DNA of 60,000 nucleotides, taken from positions 996,501 to 1,056,500 of the forward strand of contig OX485808.1 in assembly GCA_950295325.1 (NCBI GenBank). Reading direction: 5' to 3'. Both the position numbers and the translations under genes were made by a program. The DNA comes from Polytrichum commune (lineage: Eukaryota; Streptophyta; Polytrichopsida; Polytrichales; Polytrichaceae). Shown here piece by piece: positions 1-13,900 of the stretch. How positions within the stretch are numbered: position 1 is the stretch's first letter; each line of letters begins with the position of its first letter. Under the pieces are notes generated by a model that did no database searches, was not told the origin of the DNA, and saw only the letters and a program-made list of their open reading frames with translations.

Positions 1-2040
1 GATGGACAGGTTATTCTACTAAAGGCTCACGTAATGTTAGCCTTTAAGAACATTGGATCCAATTTCAAACTTCATGTGGAGATAAATGATGGGTAAACTT
101 TTAGTTGGTTTACGACTGCAACTTATGACCACCAGTTTGTGCATGGGAGTAATATTTCCATTTAAAGCTGTCAGAGGGAAAGTGTCAAGTTACATAACAG
201 GGATCCTCAATCAGCAAGAAGGAATTGTACATGCTCAGATAGCTAGGAGCACCAAAACTCGCCCAAGTGAGAACTGGATGGGTCAGCTATGTTCTCCATT
301 GACTAACTACGTTCTTTGTGTGTACCCATACTGGTATTTATTTCTCCTGTGAAGATAGAACTTGTGTGAGCTTATCTGATGCCATCCTCAAGGGTCTGAA
401 TTCTTAGGAGGTTTGTTGTGTGAACATTAGGTTTTTAAGCATTCCCTAGCATAGCATCTGGAGATAGTCTGTGAATGAGTGGTGAGTCACCGTGGTGTGC
501 AAGATTCTCAGTTTTGACCAATCTTCCTCCACATGTTGACAGACCACTCAAGGGTGGCAACGTCTCCAATCAAGTAGGTCTTGAGAACTTTATCTTGGGT
601 TTAGGGTCTCCCAGGATCTTTGGATAGAATATTCCAAATGGTATAAGACATCTCGGCTGGCTTTGGGAGAATTGATGCCGTGACCTACACTTGATATCAA
701 CAGTTTGGGAGATGGTGTGCTACTGTATTCTTACAAATCACCAATATATTGGAGTTTGGATTTGGACGACAATCATTAGAAGTCATGCCACTTACCAGGA
801 AATTGCAATCAGAATAAGTCTTATATTCGAGGGTCTCTGATTTATCAGTGTTTGTTCATTGGATGTTTTGGCTAACCAAGTATTGACTTCCATTTGAGAT
901 GTGGAGTCTATTGTTTTCTTGAACATTTGATGTCGAGTATTTCCCGGAGAATATGTATAATTAAGTGTGTAGTTGGGTAGACTACAGGTGGCAGCACTGG
1001 CATAGTCAGCTGAATTAAAATCGGGTCATTTGGTGGCAACTACAAGCCTCAAACACACATCAATTGCTTGATGCTCTATCGCTTGGCAACTTCTAAGTCC
1101 GATGACTAGGGGAATTGTGGGACCATAATATTGGTTGGTTTTATGATCTACTACGATAGTAGACTAGACTTCCAATTTACAGTCATAGATTTCAAACTTG
1201 TCTAGTCAAAGATATAGCAAGATGTATGGATTTGCAATCCTTGTAGTGAATGTTTTGAAACAAGTCAATCTGTCAAACTTTGGACTTCATAGGTTTTTGT
1301 TGTGTTGTTGTTTGTCCTTCAAGAGGTCACATATATACCAAGTTACATTACACAATAGGTGTGATTACTAAATGACTTACATGCTATGGTAAATTAATTA
1401 CATGCCATGACTTACTTTGGTTAAGTCTCAAGCCTAGTTAATTTCTAAGCACTGTTCTTTGACATAGGATTCGGTGCCATGTAGTTGTATTTCTTTAATG
1501 TAATAGCATTCATTACTAATTAAGAAAATAAAGCCTTTGAATTTATGCAGTAATTGTAAAACATCAAATTAGTGGCCAAACCATAATATAGTAACAATCC
1601 ACTATGATTACAATGGATTAATGGGTGCAAACATGGTAAAGTGGACCAAAATAGTGCTCTAGTATATTAAAACCATATTTTTTTTGGGTCAAAGGCTTAA
1701 AAGTGGTAGCAAAGTGTTTTTTGAATTTGACTTTTTTTTGATGATGACGTCTACTGTTGTGTTAGATACTCAAATGTACAATATCAAGATGATATCTTTA
1801 GGTCATTATCATCATCATTAAAAGTGATGCTCAAAAGCACATGGTTGAATATGGTTTTGAACATAAAATTTTCATGACCTTCAATATTTTGAAGTTGGAT
1901 TTTTTCTCATATTCCTTGAATTCATTATATACTTGAGGTCATCATCACAAAAATTTGTAGAATACCATTAATTTAATGTCATTTAATGATATCAATTTTA
2001 TCGTGTTTGTACCCTATTGTGAACAACGAGTTCATGGCAA
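1..2040. other. No recognisable gene
   Basis: AT-rich sequence with stops in all frames. The open frame at 86-352 (88 codons) has no domain I recognise and no splice or codon signal that supports it. I see nothing else to annotate here. Confidence 0.6.
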
Positions 2041-2044
2041 ACAT

Positions 2045-3180
2045 GTAAGTTGAAGGTGAAAATGTTGGGAACATTTCAAATCTTGAGTTCTAGCAAAATG
2101 AGGTTAATCCACCCTTGAAATTACCATAAGTGTCGCAACATTTGCTAGCGCCCCTTAACAATCTTGACCATTTATATTTCTAGCAAGAGTTACGAGCGCT
2201 AACCCTTCGCATTTCGCCATGCTAATGATTAGCTCCCCATACCGCGGACCTCTTAGTTCATAGGAGGGGACCAACCCTCCTACACTTGCATTTGGGACTC
2301 ATCGCTTGATCGGTAACCAATGATAAGATGTGGACTTTCATCCATCGAAGTCCAATCTTTAGTTGATTATCGTGTTGCCGGAGCAACACTATAACAATCT
2401 GAACCATACTAGGCAACTATGCCCCCATGTTGGGCCAATGCCCGTGGAGGCCGTGTCGTTCGGCCTCGGATGGGTTTGGCGGCCACACTGCCCCACCCAT
2501 ATAAGCCTCTAGGACTCTAGGCAGGGCCCCTACCCCACCGTCAAGAAACCTTTTGTCTCTCTACCAAGAGTTGGAGCCAAATAGACATTTTCCCTTAGCT
2601 GATGGGGCTAGAAGCCCCAACAGCTGCAGAACAACATAACTTCCTTTTATGAACTTTGATGCTCACATGCAACCACTCCATTGTCATCTACGTTTCCCGT
2701 AGATACCGATGGACTCCTCACTTGCCCCATTTGAGCAAGTATTAAGGAAGTTATGCTTGTTCAAACCTTGGCAGCCTTGGGAGCCACTCCCAGGCCAGTG
2801 TTGTACCAGGGCTCTGTCCCGAGACATCGTCCCACTCAAATTGCCATATCTCCTAGCTCACACCTCCGCTTGAGGTGTTCTTGAGCATACTAGAATCCGC
2901 ATGCCATAAGCTACGCATAGCTCATGGCATTACCCTTGTGCCTTCTAGTGTGTGTGGGTGGGAGGCGTTCCCAACACCCGGGGCCCTCACCCACACTAAG
3001 ATCACTTGGGCCCTCTCACCAATGGCGCCACAAGTCCCGGGTGTCAATCCGGGGTCCCCCTTGTGCCCATGGTGATTTGGGCACTCCTCATGGAGAGGTG
3101 CGCGACAATAAGAGACCCAAATTTGTTTTGTGAGATTAAATTGTGGGGATGTATTATTTACTAGCCTATTGTCAACATTG
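2045..3180. repeat. LTR-like dispersed repeat, copy A
   Basis: The part at about 2,566-3,110 is homologous, in inverted orientation, to 22,790-23,335. Both share the block around the words TAGACATTTTCC, the block CTCAAATTGCCATATCTC and the GC-rich stretch with GGGGCCCTCACCCACACTA. The left part has a TATA-like word (CCATATAAGCC at about 2,498) in a GC-richer context, as in many plant LTR promoters, and a near-perfect palindrome lies at 2,597-2,625. I found no convincing TSD, primer-binding site or coding domain, so 'LTR' is an inference. The open frames here (for example 2,875-3,075) are not genes. Confidence 0.5.
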
Positions 3181-3250
3181 GACCATGAAGTCAACTTTAG
3201 TCTCTACCTCATGGAGGCTATTGCACTCTCCCGCTGTAGAAAATTAGTTG

Positions 3251-4600
3251 GTTTGACACCATCTTAATGTATTTCTAGTTCCATTACCCTTTTGGCTTCC
3301 CAAACTTTTAAAATCGATTTTAATTCAATTCATTCAATGTGGTTAGGTACATAGTAGAGCCCTTCACATGGCTGCCCAAGCCATGAAGATTTGGTGCAAC
3401 CATTTATGTCATTTAAAAAGTCAATAACTGGTCTGCAAATATATTTTTCATTTAATTTTAATCTAATTACCTATCTTGTGCATCCATTGAGACCTATCCA
3501 TAGACTTTTCAAGAGGATCCGAGTTTGTGTTCAAACATACCATGGGGAGCACTCTATTTCATCTTAACTACACTAATTATCCCGATTTGTAAGCGAGGGC
3601 TAATAGTACGTGTGCGAAATTAGTGAAGGTGATATTAAATTTCTTAATGCTATGAAATTAGTCCCACCAAAAGATATAGGAAGCATTGTTCATCCTTGCA
3701 CTCTCAAATTGAAAATGCTATTCAAAGCAAAACTTTTCACTATTCTACTTGGCACTATGCATTCACAAGCATGTGTTTGCATACAATTTTTTCATTGCTC
3801 TACAAGCACCTTAGAGCATGCATTAATTTTTTTGGATTGTATGGTATATGAGCATGTACTCATGAATTTAGTATCATTTAGTAATTTTTTTAGCCCTCAG
3901 TGATTTTGAGACTTGGCATAATATTGTGTGTTTTGGGGATTAGTACCACACACACTAATTGGGATAATCAGTGCAACACTTGCCAGAAGGTGTTTTCCAC
4001 ATGGGACTCAACCTATGTATGAATGACATGTGTAAAGGAGAAATTAATAATTCATGTTGGAGTAGAAACCCCTCTATAGTACATGAGCATATGGTGATTT
4101 GATGAGTATGTATTTTAAACCGTCATTTTGTGGATGAAATCATGAGCTTCCAATATTCAAAATGTGCATGAAAGATAGTTGTTGACAATTATTACCTTCG
4201 TAAGTCCTTGAGTTTCAGATATGGAATAGCCTTCATGTATCCTAATGAAATAACCTTGAGGTAAATTTTTATTATTTATTTATTGGTGTAAATCGGATCC
4301 TTTTTCTAGGTTTCATCATCCTATTTTTCTAGATGTTGGATGTGCATCATCCATATAAGTAGAAACGGGTAATGATTATATGGTATTCATGATTTTATTA
4401 ATATAAATGAATATAAATGAAATTTATTTTGGACAAACAAAGGAACTTCACACGGTTTGCTTGTGGTCATATCTTATTTGCATATTTGGATCTATACATT
4501 GAAATATATCTTAGTATAAACCTTTAACATTAAAGATCTTGGTATGCATTTGTGAAATTATTATATAAAGCTAAGGGGGGTTATTGAGAACACCGATTAT
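3251..4600. other. No gene; one doubtful LINE-like frame
   Basis: The only long frame, 3,610-3,903 (+), ends in a segment with C, H and C spacing (FFHCSTSTLEHAL, then LDC) that loosely resembles the zinc-binding end of plant LINE reverse transcriptases. Neighbouring sequence gives no reverse transcriptase motifs, so I treat it as at most a tiny LINE remnant. Confidence 0.25.
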
Positions 4601-7100
4601 ATGGATCAACCATATGTGATCGAGTTTGAAAAATGTCAATCAATATACTTTGTTGGCCATACACATGGGATGATTTGTTTTTTATTAACATCAATGAGCA
4701 ACAGATGGTTGCGGCATCTGAGAAAATTGTTGTGCACTCATCTACAGAAGAGGCCATAAAAACTTGCGTACATGACCTTGTTGCGTTGTTTATCCAATGG
4801 AGGATGAATCGATAATGAGACTTTCTCTTATACTCAACAAATGAAGCAAATTGTATGGATATGTGCCATTGTGGTTAGAGACGATACCCGACCTTAGGAT
4901 GGCGTGGGTCGACATTCGATGAATGGAAAAACTTAGGCTCAACTCTGTAGATGCCGTAGAACTTTGTGTGAAACGATGGCATGTAAGTATAGTGGTGTCG
5001 TTACTTCGTGCAATTCCAATTGATTTAAAAAGAAAAATCCATGTCAATTGAGAGGAACATGATCAACACGAAGCACATGAAATTGTTGCTATGGAGAACA
5101 AGTTCCTCTTGATCAACATGACTTGTTCATACATAATTGGGTCCTCCACTTATAATTGTCGTACAATTGTTTTTGTATATGCAAAGATTTATTGTAAGCA
5201 TGGAGGCATAATTTGGTGGAATCAATTGCAAGGTGGCCCGTGAGATGCTCTCAAGAGAGCTTGCATTATCATGAGTGATGACTAGACTTTCACAACATGG
5301 CAGAAGACAATCCTCCTCCATGAAAGATGAGAGCTCATAAATCTAGACACAAGAAGCACGTTCCTCGAGGACCTCAATGAAATGGAGAAGAAGAAGAGAG
5401 AGAAGCATGAAAGCTCCAAAAGCACTAAACCTTTTGTCTTCACAAATTATTTTGCTTGTCCATTGGGAGGGAGATATTTAAAGCCATAGCATGGATAACA
5501 TGCTATGACCTCCATATAGTCACAAGGCGCCTTACATAGATTAGCCCATTTGGTTTTCCAAGGGTTTGCTTTAGGAAGCCCAAGTTGGATCACAAGGTCA
5601 TCAACTTGCCCACCTGGACCATGAAACAAAAGTGGAAAAACACCCTCCTTGCAAAACTCCAGCAAAGGACCTAGAATCACCAATTTTAGATAGGCGGAGA
5701 GCCACCAAGTGATCAACTACAAGTTGTGGTTGAAGTTCAAGAAACAAATGAAGGTGATGAAGGCCAAGTGAACATCATTGTTCGAGGTCGCCACCCATGA
5801 TTGGCTCAACAAAAAGAGGGTGGCCAATAACAAATCCGTGCCCGTGGATGAAGGCCTGAGGCGTATGTTGGACACGTGGTTGAAGAAGGATGCACAAATA
5901 CAACATGACAATGTGATCAATTTCTTTGCCCTCTATGTGAAATGTGTCGCCAAAGATATTTTGAAGGAACTATAGTTAAGTAAATGGAGCAACCTCCCCT
6001 TCTTGAATGCCTTTTTTTCGTCAACAAGAACAAAGCTCAAAAGAACTTAGTCTGTCATCTTCATTCTATATTTGGCCTGAAACATTGTCAAAAAGGGGGA
6101 GTGGTCAGAGCTCTACATCTAGGCATACCTCTTTTTCCTTGTAGAAAGATGTGTGGCGGGTAAGACCGTCGTTAATTTCTTCGGAGGACTCAAACTATCC
6201 ACCGTTGCCTTGGTAAGTTTCAGTAGACCTAGAGGAACTCCTTTGAAGTTGTCTCTTCCTTTTATTTTTTTGATTTGCAAGTAACTTGTCTATTCAACAA
6301 ATGCTCAAAGCCAACGTCTTCAACTATGCCATCATACAACACTCTGCTACATTCCATGAGATGGTTGAGGAATCTAAAAACCTCAACCCTTGTGATTTTT
6401 ACGATAGCCTTGCCTTGTTCCAACATGATGATGATGCCCAAAAATCTGAATAAACTACTAAGGTTTCATTCATCACTATAGTAAAGATTTCTTGCTTCAA
6501 CTTTGAATTTTGGTGCTTATGTTCATGTTGACCTACATGAATGTCATTTTATCCAACATGTGTGTCCCACATGGAATAGGTGAGGATGAGGAAATGCCAA
6601 AGCCAATTAGCAACCCTACTAGAGTGGCACAATAATTGGATGAAGATATGGAAAATGAACTTCTCGGAGATGAAGAGGCTATGGACATTCCCAAGAGGCA
6701 AGAATTTGTACTACCACATGGCCAAGGTAAGGAGGAGGATGTGGAGGTAGACGAGGACGAAGAATGTGAGGAGGGAGAAGACATTGCCATAGACAAAGAT
6801 GAAAAAGAAAAGGACGAAAAAGACAATGGTGTAAACATTGAGAGAGATGTGGATACCAAAGATGAGGCTTACTTTGAACCAAAGGCAATCATTTCAATAA
6901 ATCCATCAACATGTCCATACACATTTTGCCTATTTCTCATCCAATGTCACTAATGGTAGATGATTTATGTTGAACCTATAAATAAATAAAATCTAAACTT
7001 AATTATGTCTATGCTACTTTACATCTAGATTTTAAAAAACACCACAGCTGAAACCACATCATACATTATATATAATTCACAAATTTGTCAGTTAGTTGTC
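4601..7100. other. No recognisable gene; acidic open frame
   Basis: Several short frames occur. The one at 6,636-6,953 (+) is very acidic, with runs of Asp and Glu (DEDEECEEGED), and purine-rich DNA; its other-strand frames are Ser-rich mirror images. Frame 5,778-5,975 (+) is lysine-rich with no known domain. Broken open frames on one strand suggest decayed coding DNA, perhaps from a transposon, but I cannot name it. Confidence 0.4.
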
Positions 7101-7740
7101 ACATATAGCTTACTAGGTAGATACCACTATGTAAAGAAGGATGTGAAAGAATTTCCATGTGGAATCTTCCACCTCCTGCACCTGCCAACAAAATCTTCAA
7201 AATAAAACCAAAAAATTTATAATTAGATTTTTCATGTGGAAGTTGGTAGTAACCATGGGATCGATGCCATGCCCACACTAGGGCCAATCACTACTCCTTG
7301 GCAATAAGAGGAGTATCTCTTGATAGAAATTGTTCAGCTCTGTCCAAAATTTATTGCTATCAATAAAGAATTCTCGTCCTATTCGCACTCATGAGACATA
7401 GTACATTAGACAACTCAACGAGTAGCGGGAAGCCTTTCCGGAGTTTGAGGTACCTCCTTCCCCAATGGAAGAGCATTACGAAAGTGATGAGCTACACATG
7501 TAACTCAGGAGGAGCATGAAGATGGACCTTCGAGTCGATCACTGTAGTAGCACTGTAGGACATAATCACCGTGAGAAGGCAAACGTGAAGATGACCATCA
7601 TAAGAGCAGTGCATATGCAAAGGAGGAGGTTGCATTGCGATGGAGGAGGCCACATTGTAATGAGGAAGACGAAGTTCTCCTCGGAACAGCAAAGGAACAG
7701 CAAGTTGACATGGGAACATCAAAGGAGGAGCTGTCACTTG

Positions 7741-8140
7741 GCAGTCTTAAGGAGCGGCGAAGACCCTAGGTTTTGATCGAGGAGATGTGAAGATCGTAGT
7801 TGGGAGAAGCTGCGAAGATTCCAGGTATTGAGGAGCTGTGAAGACCAGGGCTCAGGGAGAACCGGCGGTTAGTTACAGATGAACTGGTTGAGTTTGAGAA
7901 AGAACTGGCTGAAGTTCGAGACTTCAGGAGAATTACCGATCATATTAGAGGAATCTATAGAATATAGCACCTCAAATGAATGAAGCAAAACTGGAAGATG
8001 TCAACATGTAACCATGTTGGATTTAGGATCACTTGGATCTTGACCGACTATGCCCAAAAACTTCCCGGGCACTGGTGAAGACCCTAGTTGGGAGAAGCTG
8101 CGAAGCCCCTGAGTCTTGAGGAGCGGCGAAGATCCCGCTT
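7741..8140 (+). repeat. Degenerate minisatellite-like repeats
   Basis: Units of about 24-30 bases with the core GAGCKGYGAAGA recur four times at about 7,748-7,855 and again at about 8,070-8,140. The second block repeats the phrase TTGGGAGAAGCTGCGAAG exactly. The sequence between is the dispersed repeat listed next. No coding role is visible. Confidence 0.5.
7858..7970 (+). repeat. Dispersed repeat E, copy 1
   Basis: About 110 bases are homologous to the reverse complement of 20,341-20,465. Shared words include GTTAGTTACA, GTTGAGTTTGAG and GAGGAAT. A weaker relative lies near 34,715-34,800. I see no terminal repeats. Confidence 0.55.
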
Positions 8141-9980
8141 TGCGGATGCCATGGTGGCTTCGGGCCATGTGAAGGTCTTGACTGGAAGCAATGGGAGATT
8201 CGGCAACATTGTTCCCAAGTCAACACCATGTAGTACTTAATAATCAGAAATAGAAAAAGAAAAGGATTCAGATCTGTTTCTGTAGTCGTGCTTTACCAAC
8301 AGATTTAGGATTTTTTTTTTTTGTTTATTTATTTTTTTCTCAAGGAGCTGGGGGGAGATGTCTGTCTGTCGATCAGGTTTCGGAGATGATTGACATGCGA
8401 CGGTGCTTTCCACCTCTCTATCAAGTGAAACAGTTTTTCCTTTGACGAAAAGCAACAGTTTTGTGTAGCATGGAAGAACGAACGAGTCCCATAGAGTTTG
8501 CAGAATGTTAGGGTTTGGTTAGAATTTTGATTAGTGTTGTAGTAGCCTTGTTATGTATAGGTTTAGGTTTTGGTGTTGGTATGTTTTAGGTTTTAGGTTT
8601 TAGGTTTTGTATTCAAGCATTAGTGCAGTACTGTTAGGTTCAATATTGTTGTATCTTAAAATGGAAGCGTTTGTGGATCTGTTTGCGGTATTTTGATTTT
8701 GAAATTAATTTTTTCATCTTCTTAATCCTGCAACATAAATTGCCTAGTGCTATCTACTTTGTTCATATGAGAAGAGCATACACCATGATTTGTGCTCACT
8801 TTGGCGCATGCAAAATACTGTTGTTTTAATTGGACTCAATGAGTTTACAAACTGTGAAATGGAGTGGAAACACACTCTCTGTAAAACAATCTTGAGGAAA
8901 TGTGTGCTCAAGAGCTCTATACAGAGTTCCATACCCGTTCAAGAATCCATCAATCATAGAGCCTTCTTGCATCATTGATCAACTTGATTGAAACATACTT
9001 TCAGATTGAACCTCCATTTTATCATAAATTTTGAGCCATGATAGCCTATTGAAATATAGAGAAAAATTTCAGAATAAAAGGATGCAATTTTGTATTCGTA
9101 TGGCAGCAAAGTATGTAGCAAAATATATCAATCATTTAATGCCCAAGTATTTTTTAGGGTTTAAGCCTCAGTGGACCACAAGGCCTACTATGATGGGCCT
9201 CACAAGTCACAAAGTTTTGTTACATAATGACATATTGAGTCAATTCTATCTAAAGAGGCCCTAGCTAAAAGTGCTCAATGCTCTCCCATTGGAAGATAAC
9301 TCAACATTGATTAAGATTTGAGCCAATTCAGAGCTCATTTCAATACAAATTCCATCAAATTTAAATGATGAAGCTTGGCATGGTTGGTTCATATAACTAA
9401 AGATTTTCTTAACCTAACAACATTTCATATAGAATGCAATATTTGCATTTGGGTTAGACATAAAAGTTTTGAATGTCAGTTAAGCAAATGATAAATACAT
9501 AACTCAAATTGGCCTTTTGAAATTATTCTTCATGTCACTAAGTGAAAAACAAAAAAATCAATTGTAATGATGTCATATTAACATTATTTGCAACATAATG
9601 AACATACAAAACCTTTCATCATAGATAATCTTAATTCTTGAAAAACACGGTGGTCCTTTAGGAATACATATTAGGTATGACTTAAATAATCTTTGCACCA
9701 AACCTGAAAAATCAAGTAATATCAAGTTGTTACTAGTCTAATCTCAATATTTTCCCATCAATTAATCCTTAATGTTTTCAAAGGCTATAAATTCAGTGCC
9801 GCATCATCATTATAACCCCTCACATCGGTTGAAAGTTTCTTTTGAAAAGCAACTATTTCTTTCTTTCTTTCTTTTTGTGTGTTGGGGGGGGGGGGATAAG
9901 TGCTCAAGGCTCCTTCCAAAAGGATACTTTGGAAAATAAATTTGGTGTTGTGGTGTCCCCTTCTAGTTCATTGTCAACCT
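8141..9980. other. No gene; simple-sequence tracts
   Basis: AT-rich intergenic DNA. It contains a short run of TTTTAGG-type units at about 8,585-8,610, a (CTTT)n run at about 9,858-9,875 and a run of 12 G at 9,884-9,895. No open frame has a domain I recognise. Confidence 0.55.
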
Positions 9981-9984
9981 CCCA

Positions 9985-10330
9985 ACTACATCATTTATGA
10001 TATTTAGTGTCATATACAATATTGATGAACGGTCTAAACTAGATATCTAGAGGCCTACTAGTATCACATCCATTGATTGTCAACATGACACTATTTGTCA
10101 CCATAAGTAACTTTTTGAAGTGTAGAACAATTTATGGTATGATATTCAATGTAGCACATTGGAGTGCTCGAGATGATAGCTTTACATTCTAGGATGCAAG
10201 AGTAAGATATTACTGAGCATACTAATATGCAAGTTTCCAAGTGTCATAATTGAGTATGTAAGAGGAAGATAATATAGAGCACACTAAAGCCAGATTTCAT
10301 GTGTTCACATGTTAGTATGGTAAAATGAAC
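9985..10330 (+). repeat. TIR repeat D, left-end copy
   Basis: It starts with ACTACATCATTTATGATATT followed by TAGTGTCATATACAA. The same end is found at 42,455 and 44,222 and, in diverged form, at 57,122. The opposite terminal repeat is not visible, so this copy looks truncated. The internal words AACTAGATNTCTAGAGG and GAGCATACTAAT match the copy at 42,455-42,949. Confidence 0.55.
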
Positions 10331-10799
10331 CAACAATTTAAACTTTTTGTTTTGTTTTTTGTTTTTTGTTTTTTGTTTTAAATTGGTGTCCCCGATTTAT
10401 GAACCCACGTCTCAAAGAGACCCCTATTGAATGATCTTGAATTATTTTTAGGAAATAAAAAATCCTCAAACAATAAGGTTTAAGTTAGGGGTCATGTCCA
10501 AGAAACTTGGGGGGTCTAAAACACTCCTCAATGGATCTTACCTTTGGACTCGAAATTGGACCCAAATTTGAAAATTGACTCCTCAAACTAGGAGAAGCTT
10601 TAATTGAGTGAAAACTAACAACATTTGTTGGGAATGTGATGTCACACTAATATCACTTCATTTTTTCATACCTTGGATCCAGACCCTAGTGTAAAATTCC
10701 TCGGGTCCAATTTTTTCGCTCTCGACCAATAAGATCGCTTGATTTTGGAGTTTCTTTGGTCTTAGGCCCTAATGGAAACCCACCCTAAGGGTGAACGCT

Positions 10800-10908
10800 T
10801 CAGGGTTTAAGGCTCTAGAGACTCCCACCTCCCTCGCTTTGTTTCGCTCTCTTTCTGTGTCTGTGTGTGTCTTGGGAGATTGCAGAGAATTGCGGAACGA
10901 GCTTGGCT
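10800..10908 (+). promoter_or_regulatory. Likely 5' UTR/core promoter of WDR53-like gene
   Basis: The sequence becomes pyrimidine-rich (TTTCGCTCTCTTTCTGTGTC and then a short TG run) directly before the gene's first ATG. CT-rich 5' leaders are common in plant genes. No clear TATA box is seen in the 100 bases upstream. The chosen ATG (10,909) has G at -3 and +4, a favourable context. Confidence 0.4.
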
Positions 10909-13900
10909 ATGGCGGACGCTAGTGTGTGTCGCAGGTTGCGGGGCCACACCGACTCCGTCCTCTCCTGCGCCTGCTCACCGTCCTCCCCTCACTTGCTCAT
11001 GTCCGCCAGTGAGGTACCCACCGCTTACATTCTTTTTCCTGCTCAATCTATACGTGTAAAAAAAAAAGGTCTGGTCAAACTATACGGCTTGACACGAGTC
11101 TTGAAGTAAATCTAGTCCTTACACATGTTACTATATGCAAGCATCTGGTATGGCATTGTTTCATTGATCTTCAATTAACCAGAGAAGTGAATTCATGCAA
11201 CAATTTGAATGTAACGAGCTTTTAATATCACATTCTTCATGTACTGTTCGATTCTTACTCGAATGAAGTGAAGAAATATTCCATTCCTATCTGGTCAATT
11301 TACCAAACTAGAAGGCCTCAGATGAGCCTTGAAGTAAAGGTAGTACTTACGTATGTTACGCTTGTGCAAACAATTGGTAACGCAATGTTTCATTGATGTG
11401 CAATCATCCAAAGAAGCCAATTCATGCAACAATTCGAATGTAATAAGCTTTGAATATCACATTCTTCATATACTGGTCGATTCTTACTCGAATGAAGTGA
11501 AGACATACTTTCCAATGAGCTATTACTCATCAAATTGTATGTAGGCATTTGAACACAATGAGCCCCCTGAATTCTGACACATTGTCATCATGTCCTCCAC
11601 ATAGTATGACAAGTGGCACATTCTATGAGTAGCTAGGCTTTAGAGTGTCTTAAGACTACCGCCACTAACTATCATTTAAGGTAAATGTATGCGGAATTCG
11701 TAATTATAATCGAAGGTAAAGTTCCTGGGAATGTCTCTCGGTTGCGGAAAATGCTGAGGTCCTAGTCCCTACATTCATTGAAGAAGGATATGTTATGTGA
11801 GTCTGAGTGCTGTCGTGGCACAATTTTGAGGGCATGATTGTTTCATGGAAACGTGTATCGGAATTGCACGGTTTAGGGTTTATGGTTGGGAGTGTAGAAT
11901 TGTATTTCAAGCAGGTGGCTGGTGACAAAATGGCTTTCCACTTTTGATGCAAAATTGAGGTGACTTTGGTGCTACAAAACTAGAATCAGAAATTCTTTCA
12001 GGTTTGCAGTGGAGTGGATTCTGAGACGAATACATCATGTGGTTCAATGGCATGCAGGATGGGAGCGTGTGTGTTTTTGACCTTCGAAGCAGTGCTCTGT
12101 CTCACAAGCTTGAATACTTTGGTGGGCAGGCGGTGGTGTCAGTGATACCAAAACCTGGTATGCATCTGCCATTTCTCTCCCATTTGTAGAATTTTTATGG
12201 TTTAGAGGCCTGATGTAGTTTAAATATGTTCAAGATGCACAAGTTAAGGTAGATGGGTCTTTAATGGTTATTTTTTCTGATTATCCCACTTCTCCTAGGA
12301 TATGAAACACGAGATTAGTACAAGATGGTTTAGCATATCTAAATTGAGGCCGTAGGCACTTTCCTCATAATTTTCGGAGGTCATATTAATATTGTATTCT
12401 TTATCAAATAAAAAATTCTCGTGCTCATTCGGTGGTCATACAGGTCCCTCCAGTTATGTTGACTATTGAGCCTAGAACGGTGATCATATTTTGAGCATGT
12501 AGTCCAAATTCTGTAGCTCAAAATATGTCTTTTTGGCATCTGTTCTTGGAGCCCACACCTAACCACATACCCTTAAATATAGGTGTTAGATCAAGAAAAG
12601 TAGCCCAATGAGGGTTTTCTGCCTTACCATGTCTGGATACAATGTGGGGTTTGTTGGAAGCGGGATGATTAATGAGGAAGTTTCCTGTTTTCAGGAAATG
12701 ATGACATCCTTTACGCTGCAGCAGGTTCTGAAGTCTACTGCCTGGACCTGCGTCAGGTATGTACTTGAACAAAATTCTTCAGATGTTCCTTTCTGATCGT
12801 GGTTATAGGATCAAGTGAGCATGTTATGGAACTTAAGACCTTCTTTTGCACTTTTGAGAAGTTTGTCATTGGGGTGAGGTAGACTTGTGTTATTCAGACA
12901 CTTTTCTCTCTGCGCCCACTTCACGTAGGATATGAAACATGCAATTAGTGCAAAATGATTAGCAAATCCAAATCATGCCCATAGCCATTTGCCTTGTAAA
13001 TTTTCGGAGCTCATATGAATATCTTATTCATTATCAAAGTGAAGATTCTTGTGCTCATTAAGTGATCATATAGATCCGTCCCAATTAATGTTGACTATTG
13101 AGCCTAGAATGGTTAGCATATTTTGAGCATGTAGTCCAATCTCTCTTGAACACATCTCTTTTTGGTGTCCGTTTTTAGATACACACCTAACCATATACTA
13201 CTCAAATATATTTGTCCAGATTATTGCTATGTTTGGATTTTCACCGTTCTACCTTAGTAAAATATGGTTGGGTTGCTGTGTATGGAGGGGCCAACAGGGA
13301 GCCCTTTGCATACCTACATGTTCAACCGCGAGGAAATCAACCAGGTGAATACGAAAGATTTCCTTTGTTCTTAATGATTTTTCTGTTTCTTGCAACCTGT
13401 GTACTCAAAGATCTGATTGGAGTATATATGTGGATCTAAGAACCTCATTTCCAAAGGAAACTTTACTAGTGTATTTTGGTGTTCACATGTTTCTTTCAAT
13501 CAGAAGGCTGCTTCTGTGCTTTGATGGTTGTCTTGTTACACCAGCCTTGAGAAACTGGCTCCTTATAATACTGTGGGTGAAGGTGGCCTTGAATAAAAAA
13601 TGCACATACCTTGCAGCAGCCGATGACTCTGGAGAGACCAAGGTATGTTGAAGCTTTAACTTTCAAGACAACATCAGTGGAAATCAATCAACGAAAGAGT
13701 TTTATATCAATTATGCATTCCATGCACTGAATTTTACAATCAGCCTTCTTGATGCCACTGGCAGCAAAGGCTTTTCAACTAATACCATAAGACATGAAAG
13801 AGAACTGCCAATTCCCTTAAGAGTTAGTACATTTAGGCAGCTCGTTCTTGCGGAACTTAGTTTGCTGCCTCAGAATGTTGCCTTGCTTTATTGAATATTA

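Noticed and set aside
6636-6953. 105-codon acidic open frame
   Set aside because: Composition is low-complexity purine-rich DNA, no domain is recognisable and no exon signals surround it.
8577-8615. Interstitial telomere repeat
   Set aside because: Units read TTTTAGG and are few; plant telomere is TTTAGGG, so this is ordinary simple sequence.
13212-13651. Two overlapping + strand open frames as a separate gene
   Set aside because: They read through introns 3-5 of the WDR53-like gene; only the parts at exons 4 and 5 align with the family, partly in another frame.
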